Shown: positions 10,200-20,339, counted from the first letter of the stretch. The stretch: 64,000 nt of DNA from CAVXTT01 sp963764685 (GCA_963764685.1 CAVXTT010000017.1:62001-126000); one strand, 5' to 3'. Numbers and translations: made by a program. The notes: generated from the sequence alone by a model not told the origin.

Positions 10200-11630
10200 A
10201 TGGCAAAAAGTACTTCACCAATTGACAATGCACTGAAATTTGTAAAGTCCGACGGGATAAAATTTATTGATCTTAAGTTTATGGATTTCCCCGGGCAGTG
10301 GCAGCACTTTACAGTTCCGGTATCACAGATTCGACGAAGGCTCTTTTGAAAACGGATACGGGTTTGACGGCTCATCAATAAGAGGATGGAAGGCAATAAA
10401 CGAAAGTGATATGCTTATTATTCCTGATCCTGAAACAATGTTTGTTGATCCTTTTATTGCAGAACCTACGCTTAAGTCTTATCTGCGATGTTTATGAACC
10501 CGCAACAAAAGAAAAGTATTCAAGATGTCCCAGGAATATAGCCCAGAAAGCCGGAGCTTATCTTAAATCTACAGGTATAGCTGATACAGTTTACTTTGGT
10601 CCCGAAGCAGAGTTCTTTGTTTTTGATGATGTAAGGTTTGACTCACAGCCCAACGGCAGTTTCTATGTGTTGATTCAGTTGAAGGAAAATGGAACAGCGG
10701 ACAGGGATGAAGGTCCAAACTTGGATATAAGCCAAGATATAAGGAAGGCTATTTTCCTGTTCCCCCTACTGATTCACTAATGGATCTGCGGAATGAAATG
10801 GTTACAATGCTTATCGAAAGCGGTATCGATGTTGAAGCTCAGCATCACGAAGTAGCAAGCGGCGGGCAGTGTGAAATAGATCTACGGTTCCAGCCGCTGG
10901 TAAAAGCTGCAGACCAGCTCCTGATGTTTAAATATATTGTAAAGAATACTGCAAAGATGCATAACCGGACAGTTACATATATGCCCAAACCTATCTTTGG
11001 TGATAACGGAAGCGGTATGCACGTGCATACAAGTCTTATGGAAAAAAGGGAAGCCTTTATTTGCAGGTTCAGGTTATGCAGGATTAAGTGAGATGGCTTT
11101 ATATTTTATCGGCGGAATTCTTAAGCATGCTGCTTCACTGCTTGCATTTACAAATCCTACAACAAATTCGTATAAGAGATTAGTGCCGGGATTTGAAGCT
11201 CCGGTTAATCTTGCATACTCACAAAGGAACAGAAGTGCCTCGGTAAGAATACCGATGTATTCTTCAAGTCCAAAGGCAAAGAGAGTAGAATTCCGCTGTC
11301 CTGATCCTTCCTGTAATCCTTACCTGGCATTCTCTGCAATAATGATGGCAGGACTGGATGGAGTAATAAACAGGATTGATCCGGGTGAACCGCTTGATAA
11401 GGATATTTATGATATGTCACCTGAAGAATTGAAAGATGTACCTTCAACCCCCGGAAGTCTGAATGAAGCACTTAAAAGCTCTTGCTACGGATAATGAGTA
11501 CCTGATGAAGGGGGATGTATTTACAGAAGATGTAATCGAGACCTGGATAAAATACAAGTACGATAAAGAGATCAAACCGATGGCGCTTCAGCCCCATCCG
11601 TATGAATTCTCCTTGTATTATGATGTATAG
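10200..11630 (+). CDS. glnA: Type I glutamine synthetase, frame-broken
   Basis: Makes glutamine from glutamate, ammonia and ATP. The start at 10200 has an AAAGGAAAG ribosome site. Recognisable landmarks in order are FMDFPGQWQHFTVPVSQ, NGYGFDGSSIRGW, FGPEAEFFVFDDVRF, AQHHEVASGGQCEIDL, FGDNGSGMHVHTSL (metal and ammonia sites), NPTTNSYKRLVPGFEAPVN, AYSQRNRSASVRIP and VEFRCPDPSCNPYLAFSA. DIYDMSPEE contains the Tyr at the adenylylation-loop position of the GSI-beta type. The frame changes at least six times (about 10323, 10482, 10667-10740, 11041, 11481). Four of these are cured by removing a single base. Repaired length is about 470 residues, normal for GSI. A key housekeeping gene this broken is unlikely to be a true pseudogene. 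Confidence 0.92.
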
Positions 11631-11639
11631 CTAAATTGG

Positions 11640-11877
11640 TTCTTAGTTCGTAGTTCTAAGTTCTTAGTTGACGGAACGATGCGTCACTCTAACTTCTATG
11701 TGTCTATGTTTCCCTATTTTGTTTGTGAAACTGCTGCTACAATTATTTACCTTCTACAAGGGTAGGAAAGGAAAAATCAGGGCAGTTAACCACATTAGGC
11801 ACATTAGGGCACATAAGGATAGAATTTATTCTTGGTTCTTGGTTAATTCTCAACCAAGAACTAAGAACCAAGAACAG
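11640..11877. repeat. Cluster of short-period intergenic repeats
   Basis: Three arrays sit in one 250-base gap. Around 11640-11669 a 7-8 bp TTCTTAGT-like unit repeats. At about 11791-11818 the unit CACATTAGG occurs three times, the last as CACATAAGG. At 11831-11876 TTCTTGGTTCTTGGTT faces AACCAAGAACTAAGAACCAA as an inverted pair. None looks coding; plus-strand open frames through here are made of repeat codons. Confidence 0.6.
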
Positions 11878-11885
11878 GCTTTAAC

Positions 11886-13354
11886 TTACCATCGTACTAT
11901 CGCACTATCGAACATCGTACTAAACATGATTTCCTGTGTCCTTTTCGACCTGGGGAATCTGCTTTTAATTCCTGCACCGGTAATGACTGCAGTTCCTAAA
12001 ATGCTGTCCTGGTACTTAAAACACACTGCCCCTGTAATGAAGTATCCTTTTTAATTATTCCCCCTTCAAGATACTTCTTCAGTTCGTGTGCTTATCCTGA
12101 ATATCAATAATTCTTATTGGTTATAAATTTCTGCAGGACCTGCGCCCCCTGTGTATGAAGTGTAATCCTGTTATTCTTATCAATTACTCCTAACTTTGTA
12201 CCTATCCTTTCGAATATGCCGGGGTTTTCATCCTCCCATTCCACGGAGGTAAAGAATATATCCGAATCCTTTAAAGAGGTATTTGTAGTGTGACCAGACA
12301 TCAGAGGAATACCGAATTCATCAGACAAGTATTGGAAGTAATCTGCTTAGCTCTCTTGATGAATGTTTAGCAGCCTCTAATGCTGATTTCTCTGAATTCC
12401 ATTTTGCCCGGGGAGATTGTATCGTCTGTTTTCCTGAACTTCGCAATAAAGAAGCCATCTGAGTTTACCTCCCACGGAATCAATCTTTTGGCCAGAGCTA
12501 ATGAAGGACTTAACTGCACTCCTTCATAAGATGTAAAGGCATCGTGAGATTTTACCGGTAGTTCAATAGGAAGAAGTTCAACAGGATATTTCTTTAACAG
12601 CTTATCAAGAACAAGTTCATTTTCTTCGACTGTAAGAGTACAGGTAGAATAAATTAATTCTCCCCCTGTTTTAAGCATTTTAATTGCGCCGACAAGAAGT
12701 TTTGTCTGCAGTTCACCTAATCCTTCTGCTTTTTCTTTACTCCACCAGTCGTTTACTTCCCCTCTTTTCTGTATAATGCCGAGTCCGCTGCAGGGGGCAT
12801 CGACAAGCAGCTTATCAAAATATCCGGAGTAAACCTTGCTGAGCAGTTCTCCCTTAAAATGAAGTACACCGAAGTTTACTAGGTTCATCCTGTCGAGATT
12901 ATAGACAAGCATCTTTACCCGGTCGATTGCAATTTCATTTGCGATAAGCATACCCTTATTCTGCATCAGCTCACCAAGCTCAGTTGTCTTAGAACCTGGA
13001 GCCGCTGCCATATCGAGTACTTTATCATTTGTGGAGGGGGACAGAACAATAGGGGGGATCATTGATGACAATCCCTGGATATAATAATCTCCCATAATAT
13101 GTTCTACAGTCTTACCGGCAAGCTCATTTCCCGATATTACTTTTAATGCGAAAGGGATTCCCTGTACAGGTTCGGTATGAATATTATATCCGGTCAAGTA
13201 ATTTCCTCTGCAGTGTATCGAGAGAGATCTTAAGGAGATTTACTCTTAAATATTGAGCAGGATCCTGAGAAATATATTCGAGGTATTTTGAGGTATCGGC
13301 TTCACCGAGTATATCGGTTAAATATCTTTTTACACTGCGGCTTACTTCTCCCAT
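11886..13354 (-). CDS. RNA cytosine-5 methyltransferase (NOL1/NOP2/Sun, RsmB/RsmF-like)
   Basis: Methylates cytosine-5 in rRNA or tRNA using SAM. The ATG is at 13354. A helical N-terminal region leads, after one frame change near 13200, into the methyltransferase core: VLDMAAAPGSKTTELGELM (SAM site), LLVDAPCSGLGIIQKRGEV (motif IV PCSG with Cys) and LIYSTCTLTVEENE (motif VI TC with the catalytic Cys). More frame changes (about 12330-12360, 12105, 12080, 12025) lead to a C-terminal domain with ELKKYLEGGIIKK and LGTAVITGAGIKSRFPRSKR, which resembles the RsmF C-terminal domain and ends at 11886. About 490 residues. The last ten codons run through the 8-bp repeat at 11887-11918. Confidence 0.85.
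11887..11918. repeat. Four-unit octamer repeat (NCGATRGT family), locus 1
   Basis: On the minus strand this reads four successive octamers close to NCGATRGT; on plus TACCATCG, TACTATCG, CACTATCG, AACATCGT. It spans 32 bases. Equivalent 32-base four-unit arrays occur at 32281-32312 and 35703-35734. Here the array overlaps the 3' end of the RNA methyltransferase frame. Confidence 0.7.
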
Positions 13355-13712
13355 AAAATTAAATGGCTCCTTTTATTCTATACTCTATACAATTAAGTTA
13401 TTTCTTTGAAAGTATTTTTCCAACTTAAGCATTATAACCGAAAGTGTTTTGCCATTAAGAAGTGAGGCTTAAATAAATAAAATATTTTTCTCATTACTAT
13501 TGACAGGTTACGAAATCCTTAAAATAATTGCTAAACGTTTACCTTTATTGCTATTCATTTTTTAATATAATATTATACGAACAGTTGGAGATCCTTTTAT
13601 GTTTCAACATAAAGTTCTTATAATTATTCTTAACTCACAACCTTTACAACTGGCACAGCATAATCCATTATCCTTACAAGGGTCGTCGTTATTCCTTGCT
13701 AATTGTAAATAG
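13355..13712. other. Intergenic region, AT-rich
   Basis: Divergent gap between the RNA methyltransferase and a lipoprotein gene. It is very AT-rich from about 13380 to 13580. A 37-codon frame at 13599-13712 (MFQHKV...) has GGAG eight bases upstream, but no recognisable content and low-complexity composition, so it is not called as a gene. Confidence 0.45.
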
Positions 13713-13772
13713 ATGCTGGATTTTATTTCTGGATTTTTCTACTTTGACTATATTCTACGGGAGTTTATAGAG

Positions 13773-14867
13773 ATGCAGAATAAAAACTCGCTATCGAGCG
13801 TTCTCAAAAGTATTATTCCCCGATACTCTGAAATTTTATTGAAATTTTTTCTTATTAGATTTATCTGCATAATCCCTCTCTCATTCTTTTTTTTAAGCTG
13901 CAATGACTCCTCAGTAAGACATGAAACATTAAATCCCGGCCGAAGAGATTATACGTGGAAAATTGACACACTCCTCATGCCATTCAATTCTTTCAATGAT
14001 ATCTCAGGTTCATCTCCTGAAGATGTGTGGGCTTGCAGTATTCCGGGTGATCTCGATATGATTTTCTTTCACTTTGATGGAGTTTTATGGGATACAGACA
14101 GAATTGTCCGCTTGTTTTCTCCCAGAAGTATTTCAAGTCTAAAGCCAACTACTGTTTGGAGCGGAGGACTTGAATCAATTTGGAAATATGACGGATTAGA
14201 ATGGTCAAAAAATTTCGAACCTGAAATAGATAGTGCCGATCATATAGTTTTTGAAAAAATAATAGCTTTAGCGCACGATGATGTCTGGGCTGTTGGACAA
14301 TACTTTATTGGCGATAATTACTTTGGTTTGATTTATCATTTTAATGGTACATCATGGTCCCGTCTAAATATTTCAAAAATAAGAACAGCTTTTATAGATA
14401 TATATTTAGTCTCAAATAAAATTTACCTTATTGGCATTAGTAATGAGTCATTTGCAGAAAGCAGATATCAGTTTTATGAATTAACCGGTACAGACTTAAG
14501 AGAAATTTTTTCCGGTTCTCTCGACACTGACCAGGAATATGGGAGCTTAATGAGATTGGGAGATGAAATCCGTTTTATTATTGGTTATGACCTTTACAGC
14601 TATTCGAACGGATCTTTGAGAAAAACTGTCAGGCTAATCAATGATAGAAATTTTTTACATAAGGGGTGGGGTAGAAATGATAAAGATATTTTTCTCGGGA
14701 TGGCTGACGGGATTGCCCATTATAACGGAGAGAATACTGTTTACTTATATCAAACACCAAATAAAACTTTTTACAGACACGGGTTAATATTTGAAGATTA
14801 TGTCTTTTTTATTGGGCAGGATTTGTTTGGAAATAATATAATTCTGATGGGCAAAATTCCAGAATAG
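13773..14867 (+). CDS. Predicted lipoprotein, beta-propeller-like, function unknown
   Basis: The ATG at 13773 has GGGAG nine bases upstream and is preferred to the in-frame ATG at 13713, which has no ribosome site. The product has about 364 residues, beginning with a long basic stretch, a hydrophobic segment and the lipobox-like FFLSC (Cys about 43). The body holds repeated blades of the kind ISGSSPEDVWAC, LAHDDVWAVGQYF, HKGWGRNDKDIFLG and IYHFNGTSWSRL, where an Asp-(I/V)-(W/F) element precedes a strand and a FDG/YDG/FNG turn follows. Such repeats are common in secreted Ignavibacteria propeller proteins of unknown role. It stands alone, with no clear operon partner. Intact frame. Confidence 0.65.
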   Translation: MQNKNSLSSVLKSIIPRYSEILLKFFLIRFICIIPLSFFFLSCNDSSVRHETLNPGRRDYTWKIDTLLMPFNSFNDISGSSPEDVWACSIPGDLDMIFFHFDGVLWDTDRIVRLFSPRSISSLKPTTVWSGGLESIWKYDGLEWSKNFEPEIDSADHIVFEKIIALAHDDVWAVGQYFIGDNYFGLIYHFNGTSWSRLNISKIRTAFIDIYLVSNKIYLIGISNESFAESRYQFYELTGTDLREIFSGSLDTDQEYGSLMRLGDEIRFIIGYDLYSYSNGSLRKTVRLINDRNFLHKGWGRNDKDIFLGMADGIAHYNGENTVYLYQTPNKTFYRHGLIFEDYVFFIGQDLFGNNIILMGKIPE

Positions 14868-15020
14868 TGAAGTTGAAAATCAAAATATTATTAATTCTTT
14901 AAATAGTGTCATTTCTCGCCTCAGATTAGGCTAAATTTAGCGGATTAACTGAGGAGACAAATGAAAATAAGAAGGACATTACTAAACAGAACAAAATAAA
15001 ATCTTCGGAAGGAGAGTTCA

Positions 15021-15056
15021 TCTGGGAATTAGAGAGCTCATATGAGCTCTCCCAGA
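15021..15056. terminator. Strong hairpin between convergent genes
   Basis: TCTGGGA (15021-15027), then the palindrome GAGAGCTCATATGAGCTCTC centred near 15040, then TCCCAGA (15050-15056), form a long hairpin with one small bulge. It lies just beyond the bshA stop (minus) and about 150 bases beyond the lipoprotein gene (plus). No T-tract follows on either strand, so it may act as a bidirectional 3' end or RNA-stability hairpin. Confidence 0.55.
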
Positions 15057-15058
15057 AG

Positions 15059-16183
15059 TCAGCTTTCAATTACATTTTTATAAAGCTGCTCATACATCGG
15101 GATGACTTTTGCCTGATCAAAGACCTTTACTGCCCGTTCTCTTGAATTATTTGCAAACAGCTCATATTTCTTGTCATTTCCCAGAAGGTCTAAAACATAT
15201 CTTGCCATTCGGTCGGTATCGCCTATCTCAGCAATATAGCCCGTTTCGTTATGACGGACAAGTTCAGGAAGCCCCCCTACACTTGAGCTCACTACCGGTA
15301 GTCCGCAAGCCATTGCTTCTAAAGCTGCCAGTCCGAAGCTCTCAGATTGTGAAGGAATTAAGAATATATCCGCAGAGCTTAGTATCTCAACCAGTCCATC
15401 CTGCTTGCCGAGAAACTTAACATTATCCCATAAACCAAGATGCCGTGCCATTCTTTCACATTCTGATCTTTCAGGACCATCCCCTACAAGGACAAGCTTG
15501 GTGGGTATTTCCTTATTCACAATTTCAAGAATCTTAATTGTATCGCCTACTCTTTTTACCTGTCTGAAATTTGAAGTATGGATCAGCACCTTTTCTCCGT
15601 TAGGGGCAATATGCTTCCTGAAGAAACAGCCGTCGATAGGTTTAAATAGATTTGTATCCACAAAATTGGGAATTACTTCAATTTCCTTATCTATATTATA
15701 ATTAGTGAGAGTTTTTTCCTTCAGGAAGCGGGATACAGTTGTAACCCTGTCGCTTTCTTCAATGCTGAATTTAACCAGCGGCAGGAATGAAGGTTCTAAT
15801 CCGACAAGAGTAATATCTGTCCCGTGAAGCGTAGTAATTAATTTAAGATCTTTTTTCCGTCTCAGGATCTGCTTCGCAAGATAGCCGCTTACTGCGTGAG
15901 GGATTGCATAATGTACATGCAGCAGATCCAGGTTTTCATATTCAGCAACCTCTGCCATTTTACTGGCAAGGGCAAGACTATATAATGGAAACTCAAACAG
16001 GGGGTAGCTGCTTATCTCTACTTCGTGAAAAAATACATTCTCGACAAAATTATTCAGCCTGAAAGGGAGCGCATAACTTACAAAATGTATCTCGTGTCCC
16101 TTCCTGGCAAGTTCTTTTCCTAATTCTGTTGCTATAACACCGCTTCCACCGTAAGTAGGGTAGCAGGTAATTCCAATTTTCAT
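15059..16183 (-). CDS. bshA: N-acetyl-alpha-D-glucosaminyl L-malate synthase BshA
   Basis: First step of bacillithiol synthesis: joins GlcNAc from UDP-GlcNAc to L-malate. A complete 374-residue GT4 enzyme. The N terminus MKIGITCYPTYGGSGVIATE and LHVHYAIPHAVSGYLAKQIL are highly characteristic of BshA. TTLHGTDITLVG, IPNFVDTNLFKP, LVGDGPERSECERM and SQSESFGLAALEAMACGLPV give the GT4 nucleotide-sugar site with its conserved Glu. The frame is intact and the start follows an AAAGGAAAA site. Bacillithiol is the main low-molecular-weight thiol in many Bacteroidota. bshB and bshC are not in the window. Confidence 0.93.
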   Translation of the reverse strand: MKIGITCYPTYGGSGVIATELGKELARKGHEIHFVSYALPFRLNNFVENVFFHEVEISSYPLFEFPLYSLALASKMAEVAEYENLDLLHVHYAIPHAVSGYLAKQILRRKKDLKLITTLHGTDITLVGLEPSFLPLVKFSIEESDRVTTVSRFLKEKTLTNYNIDKEIEVIPNFVDTNLFKPIDGCFFRKHIAPNGEKVLIHTSNFRQVKRVGDTIKILEIVNKEIPTKLVLVGDGPERSECERMARHLGLWDNVKFLGKQDGLVEILSSADIFLIPSQSESFGLAALEAMACGLPVVSSSVGGLPELVRHNETGYIAEIGDTDRMARYVLDLLGNDKKYELFANNSRERAVKVFDQAKVIPMYEQLYKNVIES

Positions 16184-16332
16184 TTATTTTCCTTTTAATG
16201 GGGACTAACTGTCAGGTTGACAGTATCTTTAATACTGAAAAATAGTTATTCTTTTTATTTTTAACTATTGAATTAAGAATGCTTTACAATGTTTACAAAC
16301 ATTTAATCTAAGAAAAAACAGCAAAACAGAAG

Positions 16333-17221
16333 ATGAAACTCCTGGTTATTGGTCAATCTGTCGAGGATCATATAAATGAAGCGGGAAGGATCACACTAAA
16401 GCCGGGCGGTATATTTTATTCCGCAGCCGCACTTGCTGAATCTTGCCTCACCTGAAGATACACTTTATCTCTGCACCTCGGTTCAGAAAGAGAAGGAGTA
16501 TCTTTTTGATCTTGTTTACCGGAGATTCGACCGGTCATTTTTTCATTATACTGAGTCTATGCCTGTAGTCCACCTTACTGTCCATCCTTCAAAAGAAAGG
16601 GATGAGCTTTATGAAAATATTAACAGTCCTCTGCCGGTTGATCCGGAAAAGTTTGGCAATATGGACGCTCTATATTTAAATATGGTAACCGGTTACGATA
16701 TTGAAATAGAAAAGCTTGAAGAGATCAGAAAGGTTTATAAAAAATTACTGTATCTTGATATTCACACACTTTCAAGGGGCTATGATGAAACCGGGAGAAG
16801 GGAATTCAGAATAATACCTGATGCGGACAGATGGATCCGGTCAGCTGATATTATCCAGGTAAATGAATCTGAACTGTTTACGCTAAGTAATAAGAAAAAT
16901 GAAAATGAAATAATCAGTGATGTACTCCATTCGGGACCCCAACAGCTGATTATTACTATGGGACACAAGGGGGTAAGGATTTATTACTTAAAAAGAGATG
17001 AGATAAATTCTCTATATCTTTCAGCTATAAAAATTAATACCCTTAATAAGGTAGGGTGCGGTGATGTTTTTGGAGCGGTTTATTTTTATTATTACAGCAA
17101 GTGTAAAAATATTTTGGAGTCCCTTAAACGAGCTAATATAGCAGCAGGATTAACAGCATCTTATGAACAAATAAGCGAATTCAGCAGGTTAAATGACGAC
17201 ATTCTCTCACGATATTATTAA
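16333..17221 (+). CDS. PfkB-family carbohydrate kinase
   Basis: Phosphorylates a sugar or nucleoside with ATP. The ATG at 16333 begins MKLLVIGQSVEDHI and is followed by the LKPGGIFYSAA turn. One extra T near 16429 shifts the frame, after which the protein is open to 17221. IIQVNESELFTL and the second signature NKVGCGDVFGAVYFYYY (anion hole GCGD with the catalytic Asp) are clear. It is slightly divergent, lacking the usual N-terminal GG motif in full. About 296 residues. It overlaps rmlD by 29 bases. An ADP-heptose- or sugar-nucleotide-related role is possible from its neighbour, but the substrate is not known. Confidence 0.8.
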
Positions 17222-18110
17222 AAAAAGGATACTGGTTACCGGGTCTAACGGTATGCTGGGACAAAGGGTGGTTAAGTATTTTTCCTTAATCGAAAATACT
17301 GAAATCCTTGCCTGTTCTAATGAGCCGGATTCGGTTTCAGGACCCGTTGATTATATCTGCTGCGATATCTCCAAACGGGATAATATTAAAAAAATAATAC
17401 TCGATTTCTATCCCGACTTCATTATCAATACTGCCGCCTTCACAAATGTAGATCTCAGCGAGACGGAACGTGAAACAGCCTGGAAGGTGAATGTAAAGGG
17501 AGTTGAATACATAGCCGAGGCTGCAAGAATTCTTGATGCACATCTTATTCATTTTTCAACCGATTATATCTTTGACGGAAAGAACGGACCCTACTCGGAG
17601 AAGGCAAAACCCAATCCTCTTGGTTATTACGGCAGGACTAAACTGGCAAGTGAAAATGCCTTAATGATCTCCGGGGCAATGTATACGATTTTCCGTATAA
17701 ATGTATTATATGGTGTCGCCAACAGCCGTCCTGACTTTGTCCGCTGGGTAGTAAAAATGCTTTCAAATAATAATAAGATAAGAATTGTCACCGACCAGGT
17801 AAACAATCCCACCTTTATCGACGATGTACTTAATGTATTAAGCACTATAGTTGAATTCAGAAGACAGGGGATATATCATATCGGCGGCAGGGATTTTATT
17901 TCAAGATATGATTTCACAAGGATAATTGCAGATTATTTCGAGCTCGACAAGGAACTTATAGTCCCGATCCTTACTGAAGAACTTAGTCAGCCCGCAAAGC
18001 GTCCCCTTAAATCGGGACTGATAACCATAAAGGCTGAAAGCGAGCTTGGCTTTAAACCATATTCCATAATTGATTCTCTCACATTAATGAAGAAAGAACT
18101 TGCTGTATGA
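17193..18110 (+). CDS. rmlD: dTDP-4-dehydrorhamnose reductase-like SDR
   Basis: Reduces dTDP-4-keto-L-rhamnose to dTDP-L-rhamnose with NAD(P)H for surface glycans. A Rossmann motif RILVTGSNGMLGQRVV opens the protein. IINTAAFTNVDLSETERETA, HFSTDYIFDGKNGPYSE and the catalytic Tyr/Lys in YYGRTKLASEN are the RmlD hallmarks. 305 residues, normal for the family. The start overlaps the kinase gene by 29 bases and the stop overlaps the amylase ATG by four bases. rmlA, B and C are not adjacent, so a related 4-reductase function remains possible. Confidence 0.85.
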   Translation: MTTFSHDIIKKRILVTGSNGMLGQRVVKYFSLIENTEILACSNEPDSVSGPVDYICCDISKRDNIKKIILDFYPDFIINTAAFTNVDLSETERETAWKVNVKGVEYIAEAARILDAHLIHFSTDYIFDGKNGPYSEKAKPNPLGYYGRTKLASENALMISGAMYTIFRINVLYGVANSRPDFVRWVVKMLSNNNKIRIVTDQVNNPTFIDDVLNVLSTIVEFRRQGIYHIGGRDFISRYDFTRIIADYFELDKELIVPILTEELSQPAKRPLKSGLITIKAESELGFKPYSIIDSLTLMKKELAV

Positions 18111-19948
18111 AACCTTTCGCTTTTCTGAAAGGCATCCCGGCACTTTTATTATTAATTATTTTTAGTGATGTCTCCCGGGGACAGGATAATTTTCCCGGGT
18201 GGGCGGAAGGAATTGTCTGGTACCAGATTTTTCCGGAACGCTTTGCAAATGGGGATACGTTAAATGACCCCAAAGCTGATAAAGTCTTTTTAAAAGAACA
18301 GCGCAAACCTGATAACTGGAAAATTAATAAATGGACAGGCAATTGGTTTGAAATGTCCGATTGGGAGAAACAGCTTGGCGGAAATGTAAGGGATCATATG
18401 TTCCAGAGAAGGTATGGAGGCGACCTGCAGGGGATAATCGATCATCTTGATTATCTGAAGGATCTCGGGATAGGCGCAATTTATCTGAATCCTGTATTTG
18501 AATCGGTATCACTTCATAAATATGATGCAACCATTTATCATCATATCGACAGGGATTTTGGTCCTGCCCGTGAATTTAATACTCAGAATGAAAAACTTGA
18601 AGATGCTTCAACCTGGTTATGGTCTCCTGCAGACAGTCTTTTCTTAAAGCTTGTTGAAGAGGTACACAACAGGGGAATGAAAATAATAATTGACGGGGTA
18701 TTCAATCACGTCGGAACTGAGTTCCCTGCTTTTAAGGATATAAAAGAAAAAGGAAAGGAATCAAAATATTATAACTGGTTTATGGTAACGAATGATGATG
18801 ATCCCTCTACTCCTGAAGATGAACTTGATTATAAAGGGTGGTGGAACAACAGGTCAATGCCTGAATTCAACAGGGATAAGAAAGATCTGAATGCCGGTCC
18901 CAAGCAGTATATTTTTACAATTACGCAGCGGTGGATGGATCCAAATAAAGATGGCGATCCGTCTGATGGAATTGACGGCTGGAGACTGGATGTGGCACGG
19001 GATGTTCCTTTAGGCTTCTGGAAAGACTGGAGCAAATTGGTAAAGCATTTAAATATGAACGCAATTATCATTGGTGAATTATGGGAGCTCTCACCTGACT
19101 TTATTTCAGATGAAGGAATATTCGATGCTCTTATGAATTATAACTTTGCTTTTGCCATAAATGATTTTTTTATAGCAGATAAAACAAAGATCAAAGCGGA
19201 AGATTTTATCGACAGGCTGAAGGAAATAGATGAAACTTATCCTGAAAAATATTTAACTCTTCTGCAGAACCTTATCGACAGTCACGATACCGACCGCTTA
19301 AGTTCACTTATTGCAAATCCCGACCGCAGGTTTGACAGGGATGGAAATGAAGGAAATAAAAAATATAATCCCGGCAAACCTTCAAAAGATGATTACGAAA
19401 AACAAAAACTTATTGCAGCATTCCAGATGACATACAGGGGTGCCCCTATGATCTATTACGGAACAGAAGCAGGTATGTGGGGTGCCGATGATCCGCACGA
19501 CAGAAAACCGATGGTATGGGATGAATTGAAATATGACGACGAAGTAATTACTCCTGCATCAGGATTTAAAAGAGGCTTTGGAATTTATAAGGTGGAGCAG
19601 AATAAGGACCTGCTGGAATATTATAAAAAAGTTATTGCGATCAGGAATTCGAACAGCGCCTTAAAGAAAGGGGATCTAAAATTCCTCTATTCAAATAGCA
19701 AAAAAAGTTCATTTGCTTTCAGACGGGTAAATGAGAATAACGTTATTGTTGCGGCTTTTAATATCGGCAGCAAAGAAGATAAGTTTGAATTGAATATCGG
19801 TTCCGGAAGCTACACATTTGAAGAACTGCTTACCGGTGAAAGAGGGTCCTCAACAGGAGGTAAAGGTGAAAAGGCATTCCTGAATGTTGAACTCCCTCCT
19901 AATTCAGTTAAGATTTTTTCAGTTTATAGACAGGAATCCCAAAATTAG
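18107..19948 (+). CDS. Secreted GH13 alpha-amylase family glycosidase
   Basis: Hydrolyses alpha-glucans; closest in look to neopullulanase or cyclomaltodextrinase-type GH13 enzymes. A signal peptide (ALLLLIIFSDVSRG) precedes WYQIFPERFANGD. Conserved regions are present in order: IIIDGVFNHVG (region I), DGWRLDVARDVP (region II, nucleophile Asp), IIGELWE (region III, acid/base Glu) and LIDSHDTDRLSS (region IV). A C-terminal beta domain (SSFAFRRVNENNVIVAAFN) follows. 613 residues, intact, starting in a four-base ATGA overlap with rmlD. Likely periplasmic or extracellular. Confidence 0.92.
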   Translation: MKPFAFLKGIPALLLLIIFSDVSRGQDNFPGWAEGIVWYQIFPERFANGDTLNDPKADKVFLKEQRKPDNWKINKWTGNWFEMSDWEKQLGGNVRDHMFQRRYGGDLQGIIDHLDYLKDLGIGAIYLNPVFESVSLHKYDATIYHHIDRDFGPAREFNTQNEKLEDASTWLWSPADSLFLKLVEEVHNRGMKIIIDGVFNHVGTEFPAFKDIKEKGKESKYYNWFMVTNDDDPSTPEDELDYKGWWNNRSMPEFNRDKKDLNAGPKQYIFTITQRWMDPNKDGDPSDGIDGWRLDVARDVPLGFWKDWSKLVKHLNMNAIIIGELWELSPDFISDEGIFDALMNYNFAFAINDFFIADKTKIKAEDFIDRLKEIDETYPEKYLTLLQNLIDSHDTDRLSSLIANPDRRFDRDGNEGNKKYNPGKPSKDDYEKQKLIAAFQMTYRGAPMIYYGTEAGMWGADDPHDRKPMVWDELKYDDEVITPASGFKRGFGIYKVEQNKDLLEYYKKVIAIRNSNSALKKGDLKFLYSNSKKSSFAFRRVNENNVIVAAFNIGSKEDKFELNIGSGSYTFEELLTGERGSSTGGKGEKAFLNVELPPNSVKIFSVYRQESQN

Positions 19949-20196
19949 ACCTGGATTTTGAGGATTAGAGCAGGATTCTCAGCATAAAAATGACTCCCTG
20001 CAATTAAATGTCAGATTTTGGCTTACATTAGTTCACAATCAGGCCAAAATTCAACTAATTTGGCACTTCACCCACAACCCTCCAGGATATAAACATAGTT
20101 CATTTCTATGTAATTTTCTCAACATTGCCTCCTGTCCGGGTTATGCACAAGGTATGGTCTGCCTGTTTCCAGCCAAAAAGGGGCAATTTAGGCCGG

Positions 20197-20229
20197 CCAT
20201 TGGCCGATCATTGGCCGTGCACTGTCCGT
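20197..20229. repeat. Three-unit 11-bp tandem repeat
   Basis: GCCATTGGCCG, ATCATTGGCCG and TGCACTGTCCG are three consecutive 11-mers of the form NNCAYTGKCCG. The unit length equals that of the repeats at 5831-5885 and 32612-32644, although the sequence differs. Confidence 0.6.
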
Positions 20230-20339
20230 GCATTAAATGGTTCATTAAAAATCCTTTTAAAATAGATTTTATTTGTTGAATTCCGTCCGCCGCACAGATG
20301 CCCAACGCAAATAACCTGTAGGGAAATGCGGCGCAATAA

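Noticed and set aside
10200..11630. glnA considered as a true pseudogene
   Set aside because: All active-site motifs are intact and most breaks are undone by removing one base, which fits sequence error better than decay.
11668..12054. 128-codon plus-strand open frame after glnA
   Set aside because: It is composed of repeat arrays and the antisense of the RNA methyltransferase C-terminal domain.
13599..13712. 37-codon frame with a GGAG site before the lipoprotein gene
   Set aside because: Low-complexity content, in frame with the next gene but separated by TAG, no recognisable motif; kept only as a note.
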